DNA of 36,340 nucleotides from Labilithrix sp. (lineage in GTDB: Bacteria > Myxococcota_A > Polyangia > Polyangiales > Polyangiaceae), in NCBI GenBank assembly GCA_019637175.1, contig JAHBWD010000077.1:1-36340 (forward strand), read 5' to 3'. The notes under the pieces are model-generated. The model saw nothing but the letters and a program-made list of their open reading frames with translations. It was not told the origin of the DNA and did no database searches. Positions 1 to 8,619 of this stretch are shown here, in pieces. The translations under genes were made by a program, and so were the position numbers. Each line of letters opens with the position of its first letter. Position 1 is the stretch's first letter.

Positions 1-455
1 CCCGGCGCGACCGCGGGCTTCTCGCCCGGGCGGGCGAAGCCGCGGATCTCGAAGGTGCTCTGGATGCCGTCGCCGTCGAGATCGCCGTGCGCTTGGGCGA
101 CGAACGCTGTCCCGCCGCCGACGTTCTCGAACGAGAACGCGTACGCGTGAGGCACGCCGTCGGGCACGGGGCGAAAGCCGAGCGCGGTCCACGCGGGCGT
201 ATCCCAGAGGCCGGGCGCGTCGGCCTCCTTCGTGCCGCGCGGCGGCGTGGCCGGCGTGAGCGGCGCGCTCTCGGGGAACTGTCGATTCTCCTCGGCGTAG
301 ACGACCGCCGCCGCGCCGATCCGCGCGAGGCCGTCGGTCGGCTCGACGAACCGCGACGCGTGCAGCTCCCGCACGAACGCGGGGACCGCGACGGCCGCGA
401 GCGATCCGAGCAGCGCCACGCCGACCGCGAGCTCGACGGCGGTGAAGCGCCTCAT
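1..455 (-). CDS. Type IV prepilin-like protein, 3' end cut by window edge
   Basis: The ATG at 455 is followed by a very short leader and a class III-like N-terminus (MRRFTAVELAVGVALLGSLA), with Glu five residues after the Arg-Phe junction and a hydrophobic helix. The residue before Phe is Arg rather than the usual Gly, so processing by prepilin peptidase is uncertain. About 151 residues are visible, and the frame is still open at base 1. Near the visible C-terminus is a GDLDGDG loop followed by STFEIRG, which also occurs in the neighbouring pilins and looks like a calcium-type loop. Its ATG overlaps the TGA of the upstream prepilin gene by one base, so translation is probably coupled. A minor pilin or pseudopilin is most likely; the exact role is unknown. 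Confidence 0.75.
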   Translation of the reverse strand, partial: MRRFTAVELAVGVALLGSLAAVAVPAFVRELHASRFVEPTDGLARIGAAAVVYAEENRQFPESAPLTPATPPRGTKEADAPGLWDTPAWTALGFRPVPDGVPHAYAFSFENVGGGTAFVAQAHGDLDGDGIQSTFEIRGFARPGEKPAVAP

Positions 456-1078
456 CACTCCTCGACTTCGAGCTTCACCATCGTCTTCGCGACCTGCGCC
501 GTGAGGCTCTCGTCGGGGGAGACGGTGAGTGAGTACGTGGAGCGAATGCCGTCGCCGTCGAGATCGCCCTGCGCGGTGACGAGCGCCTTGGCCGTGGCCC
601 CGGCTCCTTCGGCCTCGAAGGAGTACTGGTAGCACTGCGGCTGCACGATCGAAAAACGCAGATCGCGCCAGGGGCTCGCCGACCAGTCCGCGAGGTTCGA
701 CTGGTAGCGCTTGCCGCGCACCGAGAGCGGATCCTCGGGGACGGAGACGCGCGAGCTCGGAGGAAAGTGGCGCATCGCGTGGAGGTTGCTCGGCGTGGCG
801 CCCGCGGGCTGGGTGGCGTCGGAGGTGTTGTAGTACTCCGCGGCGGCGCCCGCGAGCGAGGTGACGGAGCTGACGGCCTCGACGGTCTTCGCGTGCCGCA
901 CGTATCGGGCGAGCGCGTACATCCCCAGGGCGCTCAGGAGCGCAGCGAGGCCGAGGAAGTTCATGAGCTCGACCGCGGTGAAGCCGCGGAGGCGCGCTCT
1001 CGAGACGACCGCCACGTTGCGCAAGATAGCGCGAAACGAGGGCTCCTGTCGCGCACGAGGAGCACGGTCGCTCGTCAT
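455..1078 (-). CDS. Type IV prepilin-like protein with long leader
   Basis: This 207-aa protein has a typical prepilin signature: Gly32, then FTAVELMNFLGLAALLSALG with Glu at +5, a hydrophobic helix and a globular C-terminal part. The 32-residue leader is longer than the usual 6-15. The ATG at 1078 was chosen because it overlaps the acyltransferase stop in an ATGA arrangement (4 nt), the mark of coupled translation; an internal GTG nearer the cleavage site cannot be excluded. The C-terminal half (KRYQSN, then the Trp-containing stretch, then AQGDLDGDGIRSTYSL) aligns well with the pilin at 5740-6345. It probably enters the inner membrane and joins a pilus or type II pseudopilus after cleavage. 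Confidence 0.85.
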   Translation of the reverse strand: MTSDRAPRARQEPSFRAILRNVAVVSRARLRGFTAVELMNFLGLAALLSALGMYALARYVRHAKTVEAVSSVTSLAGAAAEYYNTSDATQPAGATPSNLHAMRHFPPSSRVSVPEDPLSVRGKRYQSNLADWSASPWRDLRFSIVQPQCYQYSFEAEGAGATAKALVTAQGDLDGDGIRSTYSLTVSPDESLTAQVAKTMVKLEVEE

Positions 1079-2280
1079 GACTTGACGGCGGCTCCGGGGC
1101 GCGTTCGCGGGTTCGCTCGCAGGTTCATGAGGGGCTTTTCGACGAGCATGTACATCGGGATGGCCGCGACGAGCGTGATGAGCGGAATCTTCACGAGGGG
1201 CTCGAGCATTCCACGCTCGGACGCGACGCTCGGAAAGACACCGAGATCGAGCCCGACGAAGATGATGATCATGTGAATCAGGTACGCCGAGTACGAGAGC
1301 TGGCTCACCGGGTAGAAGCCGCGCCACGACAGCACGCGCGCGAGGAGGCGCCCGCCCGCGAGCCCCGTCACGCTCACGAAGAGCACGTACGCGACGCCGG
1401 CCGAGAAGATCACCTGCGCCAGCGCGTAGTAGAGAAAGTTCACCGCCGTCGGCCAGCGATACTTGAAGATCGGCTGCTCGACCGCGCTGAGCGCCGCCAC
1501 CACGGCGACGGCGACGACCGCGCCGCACGTCGTGGCGGCCGGCGCGCGGCGAAGGCGCTCCGCCGCGCCGGTGAAGTGCACGAGATAGCCGACGAGCACG
1601 CCGCTCAGGAGCTGAGGGAAGCGCCCATACGGCTTGTTGTAGAGCATGTTCGAGAAGAGATGGTGGTGCTCGGGGCCCGGCACGTGGATGCCGTAGTGGT
1701 GCACGATCGCGAGGCGAATCACGACGCCGACGCCGACGGCGAACACCACGAAGCCGAGCGGCCGCGCGATCTTGTAGGCGGCGAGGAGCGCGAACGGAAA
1801 GACGATGTAGAACTGCTCCTCGACGGCCAGCGACCACGCCCAGCCCATGCACTGGCGGCCCTCCGTCACGAAGTTGTTCACGAAGAGCAGGTTCGCCCAG
1901 ATCATGTCGGTGTTCCGACCGATGAGGACGACGTAGACCGCGAGCGTCACGAAGTAGGCGGGCAGGATGCGCATCGCGCGGCGCACGTAGAAGCTTCGGA
2001 GCGCGATCGTGCCCGTCTCCTCGTGCTCGCGGAGGAGGAGCGAGCCGATCAGGAAGCCGCTGATGACGAAGAAGACGTCGACCCCGAGGTGCCCTCGATT
2101 CACGATACGGAGGAGCGGGCCGAAGTCGCTGTTGCGCAGCGGGCGGCCGATGAACGCGAGCGTGTGGTACGCGATGACCCAGAGCACCGAGAGGGCGCGG
2201 AGCCCGTCGACCGGCTTCTTCGATTCGGCGCGGCGGTTCCAGAGCGAGCGAAGGTTGTCTTCGAGCGCGAAGGCTCCCAT
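1075..2280 (-). CDS. Acyltransferase 3 family membrane protein (OafA/YrhL type)
   Basis: This is a 401-aa polytopic inner-membrane protein. The N-terminus has the family signature (residues 24-40, VDGLRALSVLWVIAYHT) with the candidate catalytic His, and about ten hydrophobic segments follow. A central Trp-Ser-Leu-Ala-Val-Glu-Glu-Gln-Phe-Tyr motif and the early Asp-Val-Phe-Phe-Val-Ile-Ser-Gly-Phe-Leu motif are hallmarks of acyltransferase 3. Family members transfer acetyl or other acyl groups to cell-envelope sugars; the substrate here is unknown. It starts 11 nt after the spermidine-synthase-like gene, and its stop overlaps the next prepilin start by 4 nt, so it belongs to that operon. I see no good Shine-Dalgarno sequence, which fits translation coupled to the gene before it. 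Confidence 0.9.
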   Translation of the reverse strand: MGAFALEDNLRSLWNRRAESKKPVDGLRALSVLWVIAYHTLAFIGRPLRNSDFGPLLRIVNRGHLGVDVFFVISGFLIGSLLLREHEETGTIALRSFYVRRAMRILPAYFVTLAVYVVLIGRNTDMIWANLLFVNNFVTEGRQCMGWAWSLAVEEQFYIVFPFALLAAYKIARPLGFVVFAVGVGVVIRLAIVHHYGIHVPGPEHHHLFSNMLYNKPYGRFPQLLSGVLVGYLVHFTGAAERLRRAPAATTCGAVVAVAVVAALSAVEQPIFKYRWPTAVNFLYYALAQVIFSAGVAYVLFVSVTGLAGGRLLARVLSWRGFYPVSQLSYSAYLIHMIIIFVGLDLGVFPSVASERGMLEPLVKIPLITLVAAIPMYMLVEKPLMNLRANPRTRPGAAVKS

Positions 2281-2291
2281 CGGGGCCCGGG

Positions 2292-5200
2292 CTAGCGCCC
2301 GCCTTCGGCGCCGCCCGCGTCGCCTGCGTCGGCGGCGCCCGCTTCAGCTGCGTCGCCCGCGTCACCGGCGCCGGCGTGCGCAGTCGCTGCCGGCGTGGGC
2401 TCCGGCTCGGGAGTGGACGCCGGTCGCGGCGGGAGATCGACCCCCGCGGCGAACGCCCCGTGCCACTTCGTCATGAGGCGCAGATCCTCGAGGGCCTCCG
2501 CCTCGAGCGGGTCCTTGGTCGCGAGGTAGCAGTCGGCGCGCAAGCGGATGATGTCGCCGTAGAAAGGCGCCGGCTCGAGGTCGTGCATGGCGTCGGCGCA
2601 GTGCTTCTTGTCGATGGCCGCACCGACCTTCGCGCGTGCCGACAGGCGAATCACGCGCTGGGCCTCGGCGGCGAACTTCGACCCGAGCGCTTCGAACATT
2701 CGCGTCGCGATCACAGGGTCGCGCCGCGAGAGGTAGACCGCGAGCTCGAGCGCGGCTTCGCTGATTGACTGAGGAATCCACGGATCCTTGCGATGAAGGA
2801 CGAACCCACGCTCGAGCGCGACGGCGGCGCGTATCGGATCATCGTCGCGCATCGCGATGAACGCCCGCAGGAACTCCCGCTGGCCTTCCCTCTCGATGCT
2901 CTCGACGAAGGCGGTGAGCTCGGGATCGCGGGGGACGCTCGCGGCCATGTCCGCGAGCATCATCTTCTCGGCATAGCGAGGCTCGCGCCGCGGGGTCTTC
3001 CGCCACGCTCTGATGCTGCTCGGGAAGCGGCCCGCCTGGAAGTGCTCCACGAAGGAAGCGAACGTCTGCTCCGCGGCTGGCCGGCTCGCGGGCGCAGGGA
3101 AGAGCGGCCGGCGGATCGCGGCCTGGAAGAGCCACTTCTCCTCGACGATCGCGCGCTCGCTCACCGGCTCGGTCGTGCGCGGAACGTCGGCGCCGAGCCG
3201 CATCGCGAAGCCCGCGATGTCCTCGTCGATGCTACCGTGGTGCCCGACGCTTCGCGCGAAGGCGAACTCGAGGACGTTGTGATCGTCGTGATTGACGGCG
3301 CCGAGCTCGTACTTGACCATCGCCTCCGCCATCGCCGGATTCGCGACGACGTGGGCGAGGACTCCCTCGACGCTCGACGTACGCCACACCGATCGCGTGG
3401 CCGAGGCGTACGGCTCCTCGGCGAGGCGGCTCCGCATCTTGGCGACGTCGATGACGGCAGGATCGTTCTGGGCGATGACGAGGAGATCGCCGCCGGTCGT
3501 GCGCCAGAGCGAGACCTCCTTGAAGACCTGCTTGAGCGTCACCATCGTCGTGGCGACGCACCAAGCGTCGACCTCGTAGCCCTGGACCCACTGGACGAAG
3601 ATCCCGTGCGGGTTGAGGCGCTCGGCGGTCGCTCGATAGAACTCCTCGGTGTACATGCTCGAGATCCCCGCGCGGTACGGGTTCGAGGGCTCCGAGAAGA
3701 CGATGTCGTACCTCGCGGGCGTCGTGAGCAGCGCCTCACGCGCGTCACCGAGCGCCACGTGGACCTTCGGGTTGTCGAGGACGTCGTGGTTGACCGCGCT
3801 ACAGTCGCGCGCGACGCGCAAGATCGCCGGTTCGAGCTCGACGACGTCGACGCGCTCCATGCTCGGAATGGCGCCGAGCCAGCCGGCGGTGCTGCCGGTT
3901 CCGAGGCCGATGACCATCGCGCGCTTCGGGTCGGGGTGTAGCAGCGCGCCGATCAAGCCGCTCATGATCTGCGTCGGCCCGTCCGAGATCGCGTGTCCGT
4001 CCGACTTGCCGTTGACGATGAAGGCGTATCCGTCGGCGTTGCCGAGCGCCACGCTGCTCTCGAGGCCGTCTTCCTCCCAGGCGATGATGCCCCGGTTGAG
4101 GCGCACGAACTTGGGAATGGTGTGCTCGGAGGGCTCGGCGATCCGACGGTCGGCACGGCCGGCGCCGATGCCGGAGTGACGCCACGCGGCCGTCGGCCCG
4201 AGAGACGCCGCGAAGAACAGAGCGAGGAGCCCGCAGGCGACCGCGCTCGCCGCCGGCCGGCGGAGCAGCGCGCGACGGCCCACCCCCTTGACCTCGAGCG
4301 CGAGCGCGAGCACAGCGGTCGAGACGAGGACGGTGACGACGAGCCGCCAGCACGTCGTCGACGAGAGCGCCGGCAAGAGGCCGAAGCCGCCGGCTATCGA
4401 GCCCACGATCGCGCCGAGCGTATTCGCGAGGTACGCCGCGCCGACGTCGCGGCCGACGCTACGGTCGCCGCGACCGTAGAGGCCGATCACGACGGGGAAC
4501 TGTGCGCCCGAGACGACCGCGGCCGGGAAGACGACGATCATCGCGACGACGGTCCACGCCAGGATGCTCGCGGCGAAGCCCGTGCTGCACAGCGGGCGCA
4601 GAAGCAGCGCGAGGACGGCGATGCGGTCACCGAGCGCATAGGGGATGGCGATGGCGAGCCCTTCGAGGGCGCAGGTGATCGCGAAGATGGTCAGCGTGGG
4701 CCTGATCTTCGTGCGCGCGTAGAGCGCGCCACCGAGCCCGATCCCCGCGAGCGCCACGGCGAGGATGAGCCCGAACGTGTACGACGAGCCGCCGAGGATC
4801 GGCCCCAGCATGCGGTACCAGACGAGCTCCATGAGCATGAAGGTGCCCCCGGAGATCGCGGCCGCGACCGGCGGGAACCACGAGACGAACGTCGGAGACG
4901 TGTTGGCATCTTCGGTGTCGGCGGGCGCTGTTTCCTCGGCGACCGCCTCGCCGGCGGGAGCGAGCTCCGGCGAACGAGAGAGCGAACGCGCGACCATGGC
5001 GACGAGCGCGTTCACGAGGCACGCGATCCAGAGGGTCATGCGCGAGCCGAACACCTCCATCAGGAGGAAGTTCGCGGCGACGGCGCCGGCGACGGCGCCG
5101 AACGTGTTGATGCCGTAGAGCATGGCCACACGCTGCCGCCCGACGTCCGAGGCGCGCTCGACCGCGCGCGCGGCGGCGGGCAGCGTGCCGCCCATGAGGA

Positions 5201-5585
5201 TCGCGGGACCCGCGAGGACCACGACCGAGAGCAGCAAGCGCACGACCGTGGCGCCGAGGGGGCCGAGCGTCGTGATCCCGCCCGTGCCGATGTAGATCCG
5301 CTGCGCGACCTGAACGAGCAGGGGAGTCACCGCGCTCGTGACGGCGACGGCGAGCTCGAGGTTCGCGTACATGGCGAGCGGGTTCTTCGCTCGATCCGCT
5401 CTGCTGCCGAGGATCGCGCCGCCGAGACCGAGCCCGCCCATGAAGATCGCCAGGACGGCCGCGGACGACGCGGTCGACGCCCCGAAGATCAGCCGCAGCT
5501 CGCGAAACCACGCCGTCTGATAGATGAGGGCGCAGGCGCCAGAGAAGAAGAGCAACCCGGAGACACGAGCGAGGCGAAAGTTCAC
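2292..5585 (-). CDS. Fused multi-pass membrane / spermidine-synthase-like protein
   Basis: This 1097-aa protein starts at a GTG, 10 nt after a GGAGG (complement of 5596-5600). The first ~450 residues are polytopic, in two homologous blocks; both carry an ALIYQTAW/MELVWYRMLG-type motif typical of fused MFS/spermidine synthases. Residues ~530-700 form an aminopropyltransferase-like Rossmann domain with GLGTGSTAG, an acidic VVELEP motif, a GDAREAL motif and SEPSNPYRAGISSMY. The last ~350 residues are helical, of unknown role, and end in an Asp-Ala-Gly-rich low-complexity tail. Such fusions are common in Myxococcota, but their reaction is mostly unproven; true polyamine synthesis should not be assumed. 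It follows the hairpin terminator and leads the acyltransferase-prepilin operon. Confidence 0.85.
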   Translation of the reverse strand: MNFRLARVSGLLFFSGACALIYQTAWFRELRLIFGASTASSAAVLAIFMGGLGLGGAILGSRADRAKNPLAMYANLELAVAVTSAVTPLLVQVAQRIYIGTGGITTLGPLGATVVRLLLSVVVLAGPAILMGGTLPAAARAVERASDVGRQRVAMLYGINTFGAVAGAVAANFLLMEVFGSRMTLWIACLVNALVAMVARSLSRSPELAPAGEAVAEETAPADTEDANTSPTFVSWFPPVAAAISGGTFMLMELVWYRMLGPILGGSSYTFGLILAVALAGIGLGGALYARTKIRPTLTIFAITCALEGLAIAIPYALGDRIAVLALLLRPLCSTGFAASILAWTVVAMIVVFPAAVVSGAQFPVVIGLYGRGDRSVGRDVGAAYLANTLGAIVGSIAGGFGLLPALSSTTCWRLVVTVLVSTAVLALALEVKGVGRRALLRRPAASAVACGLLALFFAASLGPTAAWRHSGIGAGRADRRIAEPSEHTIPKFVRLNRGIIAWEEDGLESSVALGNADGYAFIVNGKSDGHAISDGPTQIMSGLIGALLHPDPKRAMVIGLGTGSTAGWLGAIPSMERVDVVELEPAILRVARDCSAVNHDVLDNPKVHVALGDAREALLTTPARYDIVFSEPSNPYRAGISSMYTEEFYRATAERLNPHGIFVQWVQGYEVDAWCVATTMVTLKQVFKEVSLWRTTGGDLLVIAQNDPAVIDVAKMRSRLAEEPYASATRSVWRTSSVEGVLAHVVANPAMAEAMVKYELGAVNHDDHNVLEFAFARSVGHHGSIDEDIAGFAMRLGADVPRTTEPVSERAIVEEKWLFQAAIRRPLFPAPASRPAAEQTFASFVEHFQAGRFPSSIRAWRKTPRREPRYAEKMMLADMAASVPRDPELTAFVESIEREGQREFLRAFIAMRDDDPIRAAVALERGFVLHRKDPWIPQSISEAALELAVYLSRRDPVIATRMFEALGSKFAAEAQRVIRLSARAKVGAAIDKKHCADAMHDLEPAPFYGDIIRLRADCYLATKDPLEAEALEDLRLMTKWHGAFAAGVDLPPRPASTPEPEPTPAATAHAGAGDAGDAAEAGAADAGDAGGAEGGR

Positions 5586-5666
5586 GTGGCAAGCGCCTCC
5601 TCGGCGCCAGTGGGTGGAGAAAGCACGAGGAGACTACTCCGAACGAGGCAACGCTGTCGCGCGCCC

Positions 5667-5704
5667 AAAACAGCACGAGCCTGCATGCTCTCGCATGCAG
5701 GCTC
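5667..5704 (-). terminator. Rho-independent-like terminator after the pilin genes
   Basis: Positions 5677-5688 and 5693-5704 are perfect 12-bp inverted repeats around a 4-nt loop. Read on the minus strand, the hairpin is followed after five bases by a run of four T (complement of 5667-5670). It lies 35 bases past the stop of the pilin gene and before the next gene, so it probably ends the regulator/pilin transcript. The short T run makes efficiency uncertain. Confidence 0.7.
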
Positions 5705-5739
5705 GCGGTGACGCGCAATGGTTGCGCTCCGTGACGCGA

Positions 5740-6345
5740 TCACTCCTCGGGGGAGAGCTCGTCGATCGAGGGCGAAACGAGGAGGCGCTCGTCGCCGCCT
5801 CCGGGGATCTCACCCTTGATGGTGAACGTCGACGGGTTGCCGTCGCCGTTGAGGTCGCCCTGCGCCGTGGCGGTGAACGTCTTGCCCTGCGTCGTGAGGT
5901 CGCCGCTCGGGCTGTCCGATGCGTACTTGTACATGTAGTACTGCGGCGCAGTCATCTCGAACTTCAGGCAGGGGAAGCCGTCGTTCTTGGTGACGTCACC
6001 GGGAGGCGACCACTCCTCACGCTTCGACTGGTACTTGCCGCCCTTGACGTCGGCGATCGTCGGCGGGACCGGCGTCGAGGCCGGGGGGCAGATCTTCCGC
6101 GTGACGGCCGCCTTGCCGCCTGCCGGGAGGATGTCCGCCTTCATGCGCTCGCCCTCGAACGCGGTGACCGCGTCTTTGCCGATCTGACCGAGCGAGTTCT
6201 TCGCCTCGGCGGTCTTCGCGTTCGCGATGTACTTACGGACGCCGTAGATCGCGAGGACGGCGAGGACGCCGACGATCGCGACGACGATCATGAGCTCGAC
6301 GAGCGTGAAGCCGCCCTCTCTTAGTTTCTTCCGAATCGATGCCAT
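5740..6345 (-). CDS. Type IV pilin / major-pilin-like protein
   Basis: This 201-aa protein has a textbook prepilin N-terminus: a 12-residue basic leader ending Gly-Gly, then FTLVELMIVVAIVGVLAVLA with Glu at +5. The ATG at 6345 was chosen because GGGAG (complement of 6351-6355) lies 5 nt upstream and it gives a normal leader; an upstream in-frame start would add an unlikely extension. Two Cys (86 and 126) could form a disulfide. Residues 162-170 (QGDLNGDGN) form a DxNxDG loop resembling calcium sites in pseudopilins. It sits 71 nt downstream of another prepilin and is followed by a strong terminator. It may be a PilA-type major subunit or a GspG-type pseudopilin; the sequence alone does not decide. 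Confidence 0.88.
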   Translation of the reverse strand: MASIRKKLREGGFTLVELMIVVAIVGVLAVLAIYGVRKYIANAKTAEAKNSLGQIGKDAVTAFEGERMKADILPAGGKAAVTRKICPPASTPVPPTIADVKGGKYQSKREEWSPPGDVTKNDGFPCLKFEMTAPQYYMYKYASDSPSGDLTTQGKTFTATAQGDLNGDGNPSTFTIKGEIPGGGDERLLVSPSIDELSPEE

Positions 6346-6416
6346 GGTTGCTCCCTTCGGCCGTTCACTGAGCCCAGCGCGCGCAGGCCGAGCCCGCGTG
6401 GGGAAGTCGTTGTTGA

Positions 6417-6995
6417 TCACTCGCCGACGTTGTTCGTGAAGATCGTGCCCTGGAAGCTCGTGCCGACGAGCTCCGAGAAGACCGCCCCGTCGTTGTTGAG
6501 ATCCGCTTTCGCGTGAATGACGTACCAGGGCACGTCATTCGGAGCGCTGGCGAAGTTGACCCAGGAGAGGCCCAGCGGCGTGCCGGGGTTCTTCGTGCCC
6601 GCGACCGTCGCGTATCCGAACTGGAGACCGCTCTCGGTGTGCACGGGGAGGGCGCGCCAATCGGGGACCGTTCCGCCGCCCGCGCACGCCGGGTTCCAGC
6701 CCCACTTGTGCTGCGTGGCTCCGTTGCTCGGACAGTACGTGCCGCCGACGTTGGCGTAGAGGCCTCTCTCGGTCTTGTAGTCCTCCTGCGCGATGCGGAT
6801 CGCGCTGATCATCGTCTCCGCTTCCGTGATCTTCGAGCTGAGCGTGAGCTTGCGATACCCGACGACCGCGATGACGGCGAGGACGCCGACGATCGTCACG
6901 ACCACGGCCAACTCGACGAGCGTGAAGCCCGCTCTGGCCTTGCCACGAGAGTCGACGGACATGGTCGGCCGCAGCTGAAGCAGTCGTCGTGCCAT
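6417..6995 (-). CDS. Type IV prepilin-like protein
   Basis: This 192-aa prepilin has a ~23-residue basic leader ending Arg-Ala-Gly, then FTLVELAVVVTIVGVLAVIA with Glu at +5. The ATG at 6995 follows GGAGG (complement of 7001-7005) by 5 nt; a GTG at 7007 is in frame but would overlap that ribosome binding site. The globular part has two Cys bracketing a Trp-rich segment and ends with a degenerate AKADLNNDG loop, matching the DLDGDG loop of the other three pilins. It lies directly downstream of the PilR-like regulator gene, 159 nt away, and is probably transcribed together with the pilin at 5740-6345. Confidence 0.87.
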   Translation of the reverse strand: MARRLLQLRPTMSVDSRGKARAGFTLVELAVVVTIVGVLAVIAVVGYRKLTLSSKITEAETMISAIRIAQEDYKTERGLYANVGGTYCPSNGATQHKWGWNPACAGGGTVPDWRALPVHTESGLQFGYATVAGTKNPGTPLGLSWVNFASAPNDVPWYVIHAKADLNNDGAVFSELVGTSFQGTIFTNNVGE

Positions 6996-7019
6996 TTTTG
7001 CCTCCACGGCGGATCGCGA

Positions 7020-7034
7020 CCATCGTATCGATGG
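7020..7034. promoter_or_regulatory. Inverted repeat upstream of the pilin gene
   Basis: CCATCG and CGATGG flank a 3-nt spacer, 25 nt before the pilin ATG at 6995. The surrounding 160-nt gap is locally more A/T-rich than the coding DNA. It could be an operator or a small leader hairpin. I found no convincing sigma-54 -24/-12 element on the minus strand in this gap. Confidence 0.3.
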
Positions 7035-7154
7035 CGCGCGAAAACGAAAGAAATCTGGCCGAGTAGGGAACCGGGCGCCGGTGTGGGGGTGACAATTTTC
7101 GTCCCTCGCTCGCGAGCACGCCGACGAAAAGCGCTCCCTTCCGTCCGGTTGGCA

Positions 7155-8585
<1,431 letters not shown>

Positions 8586-8619
8586 CTCCCGGAGAGTAGA
8601 GCCTCCGCCAGCGCTTTTG

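Noticed and set aside
3993..5711. 572-codon plus-strand open frame opposite the spermidine-synthase-like gene
   Set aside because: It is extremely rich in Arg, Asp, Glu and Ala with no motif, as expected from the antisense of a GC-rich gene; the minus-strand gene has clear domains.
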